Assembly: GCF_000767465.1 (NCBI RefSeq)
Contig: NZ_CP009291.1
Location: forward strand, 992,001-1,056,000
From: Novosphingobium pentaromativorans US6-1
GTDB taxonomy: Bacteria > Pseudomonadota > Alphaproteobacteria > Sphingomonadales > Sphingomonadaceae
Reading direction: 5' to 3'
Length of the DNA: 64,000 bases
Shown here in pieces: positions 38,906 through 48,040 of the stretch. The stretch's first letter is position 1; every line of letters begins with the position of its first letter. The notes under the pieces are model-generated. The model saw only the letters and a list, made by a program, of their open reading frames with translations, had not been told where the DNA came from and did not search any database. The position numbers and the translations under genes were made by a program.

Positions 38906-39970
38906 TCAGAACCACAAGCGAATGCCAACCACATAGTTTGTCACGCTTGGATCTTCTCCGGCAGCTCTGGCGTAATCGGCGCTCTTGCCCACCTTCCATT
39001 CCTGTTCAACACCGATATAGGGCGCAAACTCGCGCACAAACTCATAGCGCAGACGCAGGCCCAGCTCGGCACGGTCGAGGCCAGCACCGATACCGAGCTC
39101 AGGTATGTCCTGGGCCGACAGACTGAGTTCTGCGCGAGGCTGGAGGATCAGGCGCTGGGTAATACGCTGGTCCAGCTCACCTTCGATCCGCGCGGTGATG
39201 TCGCCCTTGTTTGAGACAAACGCTGCCGCATCAAGTTCGAAGAGATATGGCGCGAGCCCTTGCACGCCTATGACCGCGTGCGTCCGTTCGGGGCCAGTCA
39301 AATCCTGTCGAACACCAGCCTGAATATCCCACCTAGGTGCGATCGCATGGCTCCAGAGGGCCTGAACTTCCGCAGATTCCGGTTTCTCGCCGAAGTTGCC
39401 CTCGCCCTCACTCTTGAACCAGAACTTGTCGATATCGCCGCCATAGTAGCCCTGTACATCCCAGAGATAACCGTCCTTGCCTTCTCGCGCCCGATACTCG
39501 GCTCGATCAGCCTGAAACCAGTAAACAGGCACGCCGCTGACCTCACGCACGACGGACGCGCGCGACGCAGCCATTTTGTCCGCGCCAACAAATTCGTCTG
39601 CCGCAAATGCCGGGGCAGAAAAGGCTTCGGGCGGCGGTGGCCCCGCCGGTATCGGTGACTGATCGACCATCGATGCATGGTCCATTTTCGAAGCGTCCAT
39701 GGGCGCTTCCTGTCTGGGCATGGGCACCGAACCATGATCCATTTGTGAATGAGCCATCGGTTCCTGGTCGACGGGCATATCCATTTTCCCGTGCTCCATT
39801 TCGCCGTGTTCCATCGCGGAATGGTCCATGACCTCCTGTTGTGCCGCTGTCGTTGTAGCAGCTGGGTCTGCAGGCTCTACCTGAGCGGCCGTGGCATGGT
39901 CATGTTGCTCCGCCCAGCCCGGCGCGGACAACGCAAGCAAGGGGAGCGAGAAGAGGATGGCGCGCTTCAT
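38906..39970 (-). CDS. copB: Outer-membrane copper resistance protein CopB/PcoB
   Basis: 354 residues: signal peptide (1-20), a Met/His-rich repeat region (about 45-110, DHSAMEHGEMEHGKMDM and similar units) and a C-terminal beta-barrel (about 140-354) ending in LWF, an outer-membrane insertion signal. CopB proteins sequester or move copper at the outer membrane. Its ATG overlaps the copA stop by one base (TGATG), so the two are coupled. Confidence 0.92.
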   Translation of the reverse strand: MKRAILFSLPLLALSAPGWAEQHDHATAAQVEPADPAATTTAAQQEVMDHSAMEHGEMEHGKMDMPVDQEPMAHSQMDHGSVPMPRQEAPMDASKMDHASMVDQSPIPAGPPPPEAFSAPAFAADEFVGADKMAASRASVVREVSGVPVYWFQADRAEYRAREGKDGYLWDVQGYYGGDIDKFWFKSEGEGNFGEKPESAEVQALWSHAIAPRWDIQAGVRQDLTGPERTHAVIGVQGLAPYLFELDAAAFVSNKGDITARIEGELDQRITQRLILQPRAELSLSAQDIPELGIGAGLDRAELGLRLRYEFVREFAPYIGVEQEWKVGKSADYARAAGEDPSVTNYVVGIRLWF

Positions 39971-41715
39971 CAGCCTTCTCCTCCATCGAGCGGCCGGACA
40001 GTGACGACCTGAAACATGCCGGTGTGCATGTGGTATATGAGGTGGCAGTGGAATGCCCAGTCGCCGGGTTCGTTGGCGGTCAGGTCAAATTGCGCACTAC
40101 CGCCGGGCTGGACAATCACCGTGTGCTTGCGTGGCTGATGCATGCCGGGCGCCCCATTAACCAATTCAAAGAAATGCCCATGCAGATGGATCGGGTGCGC
40201 CATCATCGTATCGTTGACGAGCTTGACCCGGACTCTCTCATTAAAGGCAAAACGAATTGGGTCGTCAGTGACGGCGGAGAACTTCTTGCCGTCGAATGAC
40301 CACATGTAGCGCTCCATGTTTCCAGTAAGATGAATCTCCTTGAGCCGGGTCGGTTGCCGCATATCCGGATTCATGCGCGCCGCTACGAGCTGCTTGTAGG
40401 TCAATACGCGATGCCCAACGTCCTTCAGACCGGTGCCCGGGTCGCCCATCCGGTCAACCGGGTTCATCGCCACCATGTCAATCCCGGGACCCACCTTGAC
40501 ATTGGGCGGAAGCAGGGACGTGTCGCGCATGGACATGGAGCCCATATCCATTGCGCCGCCAGCGGAGGCTTCGCCGTGATCCATGCCAGTCATAGATCCT
40601 GCCCCGCCCTGACTCATCCCCATGTCCGCCATGGTCAGAAGGGGCGGATCGCGGAGCGGCGGAACTTGCGCGCGCAGGCCGGGACGACTGGTCAGCATCG
40701 CCAGCCCCATGCCCGATCGGTCCATCGCCTCAGCGACAATTGTGAAAGCATCGCCAGCTCCGGGCTCGACGATGACATCATAGGTTTCCGCATTACCGAT
40801 CTGAAATTCGTCAACCTCGACAGGGCGGACATCCTGACCATCGGCGGCAATGACGGTCATTGCCAGCCCCGGTATACGGACATTGAAAAAGCTCATCGCC
40901 GCACCGTTGATGAATCGCAGGCGTACCCGCTCGCCCGGCCGGAAAGCGAACTCCAGCCCGTCCTCGGGCCCGTGGCCATTGAGGAGATAGGTGAAGAGCG
41001 GCGCGGATACGTCCGAGATATCGGTCGGCATCATCCGCATGCGCGCCCACATCCGCCGCTCCGCACCGCTCAGTGGATAGTTGTCGGTCGCGGTGGTCTT
41101 CTGGAAGTTGAAGGGCGCATCGGCCACCTTCAGTTTTTTCATGATGGTGTGCGGATGCATCGGCGACCAGTCAGACAGCATGACCACATAGTCCCGGTCA
41201 TAGCTATGGGCCTCCTCCCCGGCCGGATCGATGATGATCGGGCCGTAATGACCCATCGGTTCCTGCAGCGTATGCGCGTGCCACCAATAGGTCCCCGCCT
41301 GACGGATCGGGAATTCGTAGCGAAATCGCTCACCCGGCTCGACCGCAGCCATGGTAACGCCCGGCACGCCGTCCATCAGAAAAGGCACCAACAACCCATG
41401 CCAATGGATCGAAGTGCCCATCGAACTGTCGTTGACGAGATCGACGACCAGGTTCTGGCCCTCTTTCAGCCGCAATAGCGGTCCAGGAATTGTCCCGTTG
41501 ACGGTAACGCCGGGTCCGCGACGAGTCCCTGTCGTAAACATGGCGTCCGCGACTGTCATCGTCTGGTAGTCACCTGAAAGGACGTCACTTCCGCGGCGGG
41601 CGAGAGTCCCGTCCAGCGTCCCGCGCGCCCAGGCAGGCATTGCGCCCACGAATCCCAGAGCGCCGAGAGAAGCTGTGCCGGCGGTCAAAAACTTTCGTCG
41701 ATCAATTGATGTCAT
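39970..41715 (-). CDS. copA: Periplasmic multicopper oxidase CopA/PcoA
   Basis: 581-residue Tat-exported multicopper oxidase (RRKFL at 6-10, cleavage after AWA). Copper clusters: HWHG, WWHAH, HPIHLHGHF and the C-terminal HCHLIYHMHTGM with type 1 ligands. A Met-rich loop (about 365-405, MADMGMSQGG and MDMGSMSM) is typical of CopA. It oxidises Cu(I) and binds copper in the periplasm. Upstream on the same strand, 56 bases away, is a sigma-sensor-anti-sigma cassette, instead of the common CopRS two-component pair. This CopA is not the P-type ATPase of the same name. Confidence 0.94.
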   Translation of the reverse strand: MTSIDRRKFLTAGTASLGALGFVGAMPAWARGTLDGTLARRGSDVLSGDYQTMTVADAMFTTGTRRGPGVTVNGTIPGPLLRLKEGQNLVVDLVNDSSMGTSIHWHGLLVPFLMDGVPGVTMAAVEPGERFRYEFPIRQAGTYWWHAHTLQEPMGHYGPIIIDPAGEEAHSYDRDYVVMLSDWSPMHPHTIMKKLKVADAPFNFQKTTATDNYPLSGAERRMWARMRMMPTDISDVSAPLFTYLLNGHGPEDGLEFAFRPGERVRLRFINGAAMSFFNVRIPGLAMTVIAADGQDVRPVEVDEFQIGNAETYDVIVEPGAGDAFTIVAEAMDRSGMGLAMLTSRPGLRAQVPPLRDPPLLTMADMGMSQGGAGSMTGMDHGEASAGGAMDMGSMSMRDTSLLPPNVKVGPGIDMVAMNPVDRMGDPGTGLKDVGHRVLTYKQLVAARMNPDMRQPTRLKEIHLTGNMERYMWSFDGKKFSAVTDDPIRFAFNERVRVKLVNDTMMAHPIHLHGHFFELVNGAPGMHQPRKHTVIVQPGGSAQFDLTANEPGDWAFHCHLIYHMHTGMFQVVTVRPLDGGEG

Positions 41716-41771
41716 TTGCTATCTCTGGTCTGGCTGTTCTGGTTAATCTACGAAGGAAAACAGTCCGCCCC

Positions 41772-42332
41772 TCAAAATTTCTCGAACTTTTCCTTGAGAG
41801 AGTTTCGGGCGCGGTAGATGCGGGTTTCTACGGCCTTTTCACTGATGCCGAGAATTTGGGCAGCTTCGGCCTGGCTGTAGGATTCGAGCGCTACGAGCAC
41901 AAATGGCTCCCTGAACTTTTGGGGAAGGAGGGATATCTCCCGTTTTACCCTCGCGAGCTCCTGACGGCTTACGAGCTCTCTCTCCTGGCCGGGACGATCA
42001 TCAGGGATAACGTAGTCTTGCTCGCTGCCATCGATATGAAAGAACAATGCGAGCCTCCGCCTGCGCAGGCCATCGCGGCACTTGTTCATCGTGATGGTCG
42101 CAAGCCATGGCCCCAGGGGACGCTTCTGATCGAATTGTCGGAGTGCTAACCAAGCCGCCGCCAAAGCATCTTGCACAGCATCTTCGCCATCGGCCGAGTT
42201 GCCCATCATCCTCTCGGCCAGGACCAGCAGTCCGGGCGCGTAGTGGCGAGCAAGCTGGTCAAAGGCCGCACGGCCTCCGATCCTGGCTGATGCGACAATC
42301 CGCTTTTCATCTTCTAGCGTTTCGCCCCGCAC
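41772..42332 (-). CDS. ECF sigma factor of a CnrH-like cassette
   Basis: 186-residue ECF sigma factor: sigma-2 about 22-95 with the DAVQDALAAAWLAL helix, sigma-4 about 120-175 with LPQKFREPFVL and the helix-turn-helix SQAEAAQILGISEKAVETRIYRAR shortened at its ends. It lies six bases after the periplasmic sensor and precedes copA, so it probably directs transcription of copA-copB and of its own cassette. No cysteine tail, unlike the two CorE-like factors. The order anti-sigma, sensor, sigma mirrors cnrYXH. Confidence 0.9.
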   Translation of the reverse strand: MRGETLEDEKRIVASARIGGRAAFDQLARHYAPGLLVLAERMMGNSADGEDAVQDALAAAWLALRQFDQKRPLGPWLATITMNKCRDGLRRRRLALFFHIDGSEQDYVIPDDRPGQERELVSRQELARVKREISLLPQKFREPFVLVALESYSQAEAAQILGISEKAVETRIYRARNSLKEKFEKF

Positions 42333-42338
42333 GCCGAT

Positions 42339-42782
42339 TCATTCTCGGGGTTCGCTGGTAAGGGCACTTCCAACCTGTCGGTCGAAGGCTTCCTGCTGCC
42401 TGGCGTTCAGCAGTGCCCGCATGTCGAAGACATGGCGGACAGTCGCCTTCTGAAGGTCACCCATTCTTTCGTGGACTGCATCGATCGCGGTACCGACCTT
42501 GGGGCCGTAGCGATGTTCATCATCCATCGCAGCAGCAAGCCCGGCATTGGCAGCTTGAAGCGACAACTCCAGGCGCCTCTTCTCAATCGCGAACTGAGCC
42601 TCAAGCGCTTCGAGGCGCGCATCCTGCTCGGCTGTCAATTGCAGCTCTTCATGGACGAAAGCGTGCAGACCCGCGCGATCGCTCTCCTCATTGAGCCAAT
42701 GGTTCGTCGCAACGGCGCCTATGGATCCAGCAAGAATTGCAAGGATGAGGAGCGCGAGGACATAGAGCGGCGACAGTTTCAT
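42339..42782 (-). CDS. CnrX-like periplasmic metal sensor
   Basis: 147 residues: an N-terminal membrane anchor (about 6-26) and a helical-hairpin periplasmic domain of the CnrX/NccX family. His40, His44, Glu61, His117 and Met121 have exactly the spacing (4, 17, 56, 4) of the metal ligands H42, H46, E63, H119 and M123 of CnrX, the Ni/Co sensor of Cupriavidus. ATG overlaps the anti-sigma stop (ATGA). Binding of metal should loosen the anti-sigma factor; the controlled genes nearby are for copper. Confidence 0.85.
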   Translation of the reverse strand: MKLSPLYVLALLILAILAGSIGAVATNHWLNEESDRAGLHAFVHEELQLTAEQDARLEALEAQFAIEKRRLELSLQAANAGLAAAMDDEHRYGPKVGTAIDAVHERMGDLQKATVRHVFDMRALLNARQQEAFDRQVGSALTSEPRE

Positions 42783-43063
42783 CGGCTGATATGCAACAAA
42801 GCTGCGGGGGACAGGTCGGCTCCTTCAACGATCGCATAGCGATGCTTTTGTGCCGCCGCTGGAACCCCGGTCGTCGCCATGCCCGCCCCAAGCCCGAGAG
42901 CAACAATACAAAACGCCGCCATCATTTTGTGCCGCGACTCTCTACCCTGCTGGAGTCGGCCAATCCGCTCCCAGATACCATCGTAAAACTCGGGAACGAT
43001 GCTCTCCGGCATATTCTCAAGCGCTAGCTTCTGAAGAAGCCTATCGATTTCTCTATCGTCCAT
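42779..43063 (-). CDS. CnrY-like membrane anti-sigma factor
   Basis: 94 residues: an acidic, helical cytoplasmic N-terminus (MDDREIDRLLQKLALENMPE and following) that would hold the sigma factor, one membrane helix (about 46-62) and a short periplasmic tail. Little direct similarity can be claimed, as CnrY proteins vary; the call rests on size, topology and its place before a CnrX-like gene with a four-base overlap. Start at 43063 keeps the usual length; an in-frame ATG at 43102 is possible. Confidence 0.75.
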   Translation of the reverse strand: MDDREIDRLLQKLALENMPESIVPEFYDGIWERIGRLQQGRESRHKMMAAFCIVALGLGAGMATTGVPAAAQKHRYAIVEGADLSPAALLHISR

Positions 43064-43298
43064 GACCCAGATCAATGCCGATTTGTTGCTGGTATTTATC
43101 ATACGCAGGAATTGCACTGACCCCTCGAAAATTTTTCTTGAGGGATTTGCGCCCGTCATTCGTAGTTGATTCAGAGGCACCTGAAGCTTGAGGCCCAAAA
43201 CCTCTTGACCTTCTGTGCAAGCAGTCTCTGATCTTCCGTGATTAGACCCATGGAGGATGAGCAAAAGTAGCGGCTTCGGAAAAGGGGTACGGCACCGA
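43064..43298. promoter_or_regulatory. Divergent control region of the cnrYXH-like/copAB unit and the DUF411 gene
   Basis: About 235 bases between two divergent starts. It should contain the autoregulated ECF promoter of the anti-sigma gene; on the minus strand GAGGGGTCAGTGCAATTCC... then GTATGATAAAT is a possible -35/-10 arrangement, but no consensus for this sigma factor is known to me. Confidence 0.3.
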
Positions 43299-43748
43299 AT
43301 GAGACGAGCAGTAAGAAAATATGCGGCAGGTGTGCTGCTAACCACGTTGGCGGCCTGCACGAATGTTGCGCAGGCGACCAGCTATACCATGCACCGCGAT
43401 CCGCAATGCGGGTGCTGCGAAGCCTGGGCGGACCATGTCAGCGACAATATGGACGCCCGGGTGGCGACAGTGGACGAACCCGATATGAGCGCCTTCAAAG
43501 ATGCGCAAAATGTACCGCAAGATTTGCGCTCATGCCACACTATGATCGTGTCGGGTTATGTCATTGAAGGTCATGTTCCCGCCGACGCGATCGCAAAACT
43601 ACTCCGCGAGCGGCCGCAAGGCGTGGATGGTCTGGCGGTTGCCGGGATGCCACTTGGCTCTCCCGGAATGGAAATGGGCGCACAGCGACAGTCTTATGAG
43701 GTCATTGCCTTTGGAGACGCAGGACGCAGGGTCTTTGCAAGATACTAG
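43299..43748 (+). CDS. DUF411 metal-binding protein
   Basis: 149-residue exported protein with a hydrophobic leader and lipobox-like LAAC (19-22). The DUF411 domain has the thioredoxin-like metal site DPQCGCCEAWADH, then DEPDMSAFK, CHTMIVSGYVIEGHVP and the closing MPLGSPGMEMG. DUF411 proteins sit with copper resistance genes and probably bind copper in the periplasm. The ATG at 43299 is preferred for its signal peptide; an ATG 14 codons upstream has its GGAGG too close. Confidence 0.85.
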   Translation: MRRAVRKYAAGVLLTTLAACTNVAQATSYTMHRDPQCGCCEAWADHVSDNMDARVATVDEPDMSAFKDAQNVPQDLRSCHTMIVSGYVIEGHVPADAIAKLLRERPQGVDGLAVAGMPLGSPGMEMGAQRQSYEVIAFGDAGRRVFARY

Positions 43749-43903
43749 CTCAACTGCCGCGTGAGGCGTTCCAAGAGGAAAGCCGTTGAAGAGCAACAAA
43801 CAGCAATAGGCCAGCGGCAGGAACCGGAAAATTCTGAAATCCTGTCCTGTCCGAGTATCCATCGGCAATATTGCCTGGTTGAACCGAAGCAGGAGGAGAT
43901 AGC

Positions 43904-44200
43904 ATGTCTGAAATATCGATCGGGCGCGGCATCTGGATCTGGGGGTGGACGCTCAGTCTTTTCGTGCTGATCAGCTATCTTCTGTGCGTCGCCTTCGGCC
44001 TGCTCGTTCCGGGCCGGTTTCATATGGTGGAAGCCTGGGCTCCGCTCTTGCCAGGCTTCGAATGGCTCACTGTCGAGGGATTTTTAGCCGGTGCAGTCGG
44101 AAGCTTCCTTTACGGGTGGTACGCTGCACTTCTACTGGTCCCGCTGCACCACTTTTTCGCTCGAAGGTCCGCGGGACCGGACACATCCCGCGACCGTTGA
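43904..44200 (+). CDS. DUF5676 membrane protein
   Basis: 98-residue membrane protein with two long hydrophobic helices (about 12-36 and 62-84) and a conserved GWTLSLFVLISYLLCVAFGL block. GGAGGAG precedes the ATG. DUF5676 is a small uncharacterised family found beside copper and heavy-metal genes. It is the first gene of a plus-strand unit that continues without gaps over 100 bases to 50893. Confidence 0.78.
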   Translation: MSEISIGRGIWIWGWTLSLFVLISYLLCVAFGLLVPGRFHMVEAWAPLLPGFEWLTVEGFLAGAVGSFLYGWYAALLLVPLHHFFARRSAGPDTSRDR

Positions 44201-44223
44201 AACGAGGACGGGAGCAATTAGAA

Positions 44224-45606
44224 ATGGGATCAAGCAACGACGCTACTTTACAATTTCTGGGCGCCACCGGAACGGTGACCGGATCACGCTATCTGGTAGA
44301 AAAGGGCGGTCGGAGAATCCTCGTCGATTGCGGACTCTTCCAGGGCTACAAGCAACTCCGGTTGCGCAATTGGAATCCCTTCCCCATCCCGCCGCAATCG
44401 ATCGACGCGGTGTTGCTCACCCACGCACATCTGGATCACTCGGGCTATCTTCCGGCGCTGGTACGTGATGGGTTCAGGGGAAGGATACATTGTACGCCCG
44501 CGACGGCCGAGCTTTGCGGACTTCTGCTTCCCGACAGCGGCCACCTGCAGGAAGAAGAGGCGCGCTATGCCCGCAGGAAGAGCTATTCGAAGCACAAGAC
44601 CCCTTTGCCGCTTTACACGCAGGACGACGCGAACCGTGCGCTCGAGCAGATCGACGCTGTCGACTTCGGCAACGAGCTGGAGCTGGGAGACGAGCTAGAG
44701 GCGCGTTTCATTCGTGCCGGACACTTACTCGGGGCGGCGCAGATCAGATTACAGGCAGGTTCTCGAAGCATCCACTTCAGCGGTGATCTTGGGCGCCAGA
44801 CCGATCCCATGATGCGTGAGCCAAAAGCATTCGAAGGCGCGGACATTCTCGTCAGCGAATCTACCTACGGCAACCGCAAGCATCCGCACGTGGATGCGGC
44901 GCAGGAGCTTGCCGACGTCATAAATCGCGTCTCAAAAAGGGGAGGCGTCATCGTCATTCCCGCTTTCGCGGTGGGTCGGATTCAGGGCGTCATGTTGCAG
45001 ATCGCGCGGCTGCGCAACAGTGGCGCGATCCCCTACGTACCGGTCTACCTCAACAGCCCGATGGGGATCAGTGCTACCGAAATCTATCATCGCTTTCACG
45101 ACGAGCATCGCGTTTCCTGGGAAGACTGCAAGGCTATGAACGATGTGGCGGAGAGGGTCCGAACTGTGGAGGAGTCGAAAGAGCTGAACCGCCGCAGCGG
45201 GCCGCTTATCGTCGTCTCCGCCAGCGGAATGCTCACCGGCGGCCGCGTCCTGCATCATGTCGCCAGTTTCGGTCCCGATCCCAGGAACGCTATCGTTCTA
45301 AGCGGTTTCCAGGCTGGCGGCACCCGCGGCGCCGCGCTCGTGCGGGGCGAGCGCACGCTGCGCATATTCGGGCGTGAACTCGAGATCGAGGCAGAGGTCG
45401 TCGAGCTTGGAAGTCTTTCGGGTCACGCCGACGCTGACGAGCTAATCGGCTGGATGCGCAAGGCTCCTCCACCGAAGATGACATACGTGACTCACGGCGA
45501 ACCAGAAAGTGCGGATGCCCTGCGCTTTCGCATCGAGCACGAACTCGGATGGCGCGCTCGGGTGCCCGAGCATCTCGAGCAAGTCAGCATGCAGAGTCCG
45601 GCATGA
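44224..45606 (+). CDS. MBL-fold beta-CASP RNA-processing exonuclease
   Basis: 460-residue metallo-beta-lactamase protein of the beta-CASP group (CPSF73/YSH1 type). The metal site HAHLDH is at 67-72, further ligands in HFSGDLG and the C-terminal SGHAD and THGEPES; the beta-CASP insert spans about 210-400. Such enzymes degrade or process RNA. GGGAG precedes the ATG. Its stop overlaps the phosphorylase ATG (ATGA). The same neighbour set (nuclease, phosphorylase, PRPP synthase) suggests RNA breakdown feeding nucleotide-sugar salvage. Confidence 0.9.
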   Translation: MGSSNDATLQFLGATGTVTGSRYLVEKGGRRILVDCGLFQGYKQLRLRNWNPFPIPPQSIDAVLLTHAHLDHSGYLPALVRDGFRGRIHCTPATAELCGLLLPDSGHLQEEEARYARRKSYSKHKTPLPLYTQDDANRALEQIDAVDFGNELELGDELEARFIRAGHLLGAAQIRLQAGSRSIHFSGDLGRQTDPMMREPKAFEGADILVSESTYGNRKHPHVDAAQELADVINRVSKRGGVIVIPAFAVGRIQGVMLQIARLRNSGAIPYVPVYLNSPMGISATEIYHRFHDEHRVSWEDCKAMNDVAERVRTVEESKELNRRSGPLIVVSASGMLTGGRVLHHVASFGPDPRNAIVLSGFQAGGTRGAALVRGERTLRIFGRELEIEAEVVELGSLSGHADADELIGWMRKAPPPKMTYVTHGEPESADALRFRIEHELGWRARVPEHLEQVSMQSPA

Positions 45607-47114
45607 AGAAGGATGTACACTCGCTTGCCCTGACTAGAGCCGGTATCGACACCTATCGCCAGCCGGTCGTCTACATGCGGGAGGATTGCGACCTGTGCCG
45701 CGCAGAAGGTTTCTCGGCGCTGACAAAAGTCGGGATCGTTCTTGGTGAGCGCTCGATCGTCGCTGCACTGAACGTGGTCACCGCCGCCGATTGGCTCTCA
45801 CGTGAGGACGCAGGCCTGAGTGAGGCTGCATGGCAAGCGTTGAACGCTCAAGACGGCGATCTTGCGACATTCTTCCATCCGGAACCGGCGCAGGCGACCT
45901 CTTCCATTCGCGCGAAGGTTTATGGCCAGCGACTTGACGCAGCGGCATGCCAGGCGATCGTTTCGGACACCATTGGCCATCGTTTATCCGATCTCGATCT
46001 GGCCGCCTTCATTACCGCGTGCGCCGGCAATCGCCTCGACATCGACGAGACAATCGCTCTGACCCGTGCGATGAAAGAGGCTGGCCAGACTCTCGACTGG
46101 GGGCAAGGCCCTGTGCTCGACAAACATTGCGTCGGGGGTCTCCCGGGCAACCGAACGACGCCGATCGTCGTGGCGATTGTCGCGGCGGCAGGCTTTCGTA
46201 TTCCGAAGACATCGAGCCGGGCAATCACTTCGCCTGCGGGGACGGCCGACACAGTGGAAGTCATGACTCCGGTCGCGCTGGATCTTGCGGCTATGCGCCG
46301 CGTCGTCGATTTGGAAGGCGGCTGTCTCGTTTGGGGCGGCAAGCTCGATCTCAGTCCGGCTGATGATCTCTTTGTCAGAATCGAGAGGCCGCTGGACTTC
46401 GACAGCGATGGTCAACTCGTGGCCAGCGTTCTGTCCAAGAAAGCGGCCGCCGGTTCGTCGCATGTGCTGATCGACATGCCCGTGGGTCCAACGGCCAAAA
46501 TCCGCTCGCCCGAAGCGGCCCGTTCTCTCAGCCAACGATTGCTTGCCGTCGGCGATGCGCTCAATCTCAAATTGCTAATCCACCACAGTGACGGATCGGC
46601 ACCGGTCGGCAGAGGCATCGGCCCGGCGCTCGAAGCGCGCGACCTGCTCGCGGTTCTGCGCCGCGATAAGCATGCGCCTCTCGATCTTCGCGAGCGTGCG
46701 CTCGATCTCGCCGGAGCGTTGTTCGACCTGATTGGCGATGACGCTCACCGTGGCCGTTCAAAGGCAGTCGAACTGCTCGATAACGGCGCGGCCGAAAGAA
46801 AGTTTTTCGCGATCTGTGATGCGCAAGGCGGATTTTCCGAGCCTGGCGCAGCAGCGCACCGCTTGCCGATCGTTGCGAGTTCCAGCGGCCTGGTTCGCGC
46901 CATAGACAACCGCCGCATCGGCAAGATTGCCAAACTGGCCGGTGCGCCGAATCGCAAGTTGGCCGGCGTTCTGCTCATGACCAAACCAGGAGTGCGCGTG
47001 GACCAGGGAGAAACCTTGTACGAGATCCACGCAGAAACCCCGGGCGAACTTGCCTGGGCGAAAGATTTTGCCATGGCAGGCCCTGAGCCTGTAATCCTTG
47101 AGAACCAGTCGTGA
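45603..47114 (+). CDS. AMP/thymidine phosphorylase family protein
   Basis: 503-residue nucleoside/nucleotide phosphorylase of the long type (with the extra N-terminal domain, about 1-85, seen in archaeal AMP phosphorylase) rather than the 440-residue DeoA. The glycine-rich phosphate loop reads DKHCVGGLPGNRTT near 176-189 (Cys where Ser is usual), followed by TSSRAITSPAGTADTVEV. It would split AMP or a pyrimidine nucleoside with phosphate to a ribose phosphate. Overlaps both neighbours by four bases. Substrate is uncertain; AMP would give ribose 1,5-bisphosphate, a PRPP-related sugar. Confidence 0.88.
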   Translation: MKKDVHSLALTRAGIDTYRQPVVYMREDCDLCRAEGFSALTKVGIVLGERSIVAALNVVTAADWLSREDAGLSEAAWQALNAQDGDLATFFHPEPAQATSSIRAKVYGQRLDAAACQAIVSDTIGHRLSDLDLAAFITACAGNRLDIDETIALTRAMKEAGQTLDWGQGPVLDKHCVGGLPGNRTTPIVVAIVAAAGFRIPKTSSRAITSPAGTADTVEVMTPVALDLAAMRRVVDLEGGCLVWGGKLDLSPADDLFVRIERPLDFDSDGQLVASVLSKKAAAGSSHVLIDMPVGPTAKIRSPEAARSLSQRLLAVGDALNLKLLIHHSDGSAPVGRGIGPALEARDLLAVLRRDKHAPLDLRERALDLAGALFDLIGDDAHRGRSKAVELLDNGAAERKFFAICDAQGGFSEPGAAAHRLPIVASSSGLVRAIDNRRIGKIAKLAGAPNRKLAGVLLMTKPGVRVDQGETLYEIHAETPGELAWAKDFAMAGPEPVILENQS

Positions 47115-48040
47115 ACACTGTGCTTGCCGCTTTTCCACAAATGGTCCCCTTGGGAGCGCAAATCGCCGCTGTTGCGGGTTTGCCATACTTCGAGATTGGC
47201 CTTCATCACTTCCCGGACGGAGAAAGCCTCGTCTCTTTTCCAGAGGAAATCGCCGGACGCGATGTGGCGATCCTGGCGACTTTACGCGATCCGGATACGC
47301 TCGCCCTTCCCATGCGCTTCGCGGCTGAAACCGCACGTGAACTGGGTGCCCGGCGCGTAGGACTAATCGCCCCTTACCTCGCCTACATGCGGCAGGACAG
47401 GCGGTTTGCGCCCGGGCAGGCAGTCAGTGCACCCCTATTTGCCCGTTTTCTCGAGCAAAGCTTCGACTGGCTGGTGACCGTCGATCCGCATTTGCACCGC
47501 ATCGCCAATCTGCAGAATATTTTCACGATTCCGGCGCGGCGTGTGATCACGGCCCCCATCATTGCCCGCTGGATTGAAGACAATGTTCCCGATGCCATCC
47601 TCATCGGACCCGACAGCGAGAGCGAACAGTGGGTTTCTGAAGTAGCTGGTCTCGCTGGGCGCCCCCATGAGGTGCTGGCCAAGCAGCGTCACGGGGACCG
47701 CGAGGTCGAAATCAGCATCCCTACCAGCGCTGTGCTTCGCGGCGGGACCCCGGTGATCCTGGACGACATTGCGTCGTCCGGACGGACGATGGCCCAAGCC
47801 ATCACGCGTCTCCTCGAGGCCGGGACGCGCGCGCCAGTCTGTATCGTAATCCACGCGGTGTTCGCCGGCGAAGCACAAGCAGACATCCGCGCCGCTGGCG
47901 CGGCGCGCCTCGTGACGACAAACAGTATTCCACACCCTTCGAATGCGATATCGCTGGCAGGCGCCCTGGCAGAAGCGATGACTACGCTGCTGCCGACTGC
48001 CGATTTTCCCCGCCGACGATCAGAAGGACCGGGGGCATGA
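47111..48040 (+). CDS. prs: Ribose-phosphate pyrophosphokinase
   Basis: 309-residue PRPP synthase. Features: [38 protein letters not shown] and the PRPP loop [13 protein letters not shown]. Accessory copy, as each bacterium has a housekeeping prs. GTG start overlaps the phosphorylase stop (GTGA); its own stop overlaps the copper ATPase ATG (ATGA). It would form PRPP from ribose 5-phosphate for nucleotide and NAD synthesis, close to the RNA-salvage enzymes. Confidence 0.92.
   Translation: MNTVLAAFPQMVPLGAQIAAVAGLPYFEIGLHHFPDGESLVSFPEEIAGRDVAILATLRDPDTLALPMRFAAETARELGARRVGLIAPYLAYMRQDRRFAPGQAVSAPLFARFLEQSFDWLVTVDPHLHRIANLQNIFTIPARRVITAPIIARWIEDNVPDAILIGPDSESEQWVSEVAGLAGRPHEVLAKQRHGDREVEISIPTSAVLRGGTPVILDDIASSGRTMAQAITRLLEAGTRAPVCIVIHAVFAGEAQADIRAAGAARLVTTNSIPHPSNAISLAGALAEAMTTLLPTADFPRRRSEGPGA

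Noticed and set aside
40330..41478. 382-codon plus-strand frame opposite copA
   Set aside because: His-rich only because it reads the copA Met/His-coding DNA backwards; copA is certain.
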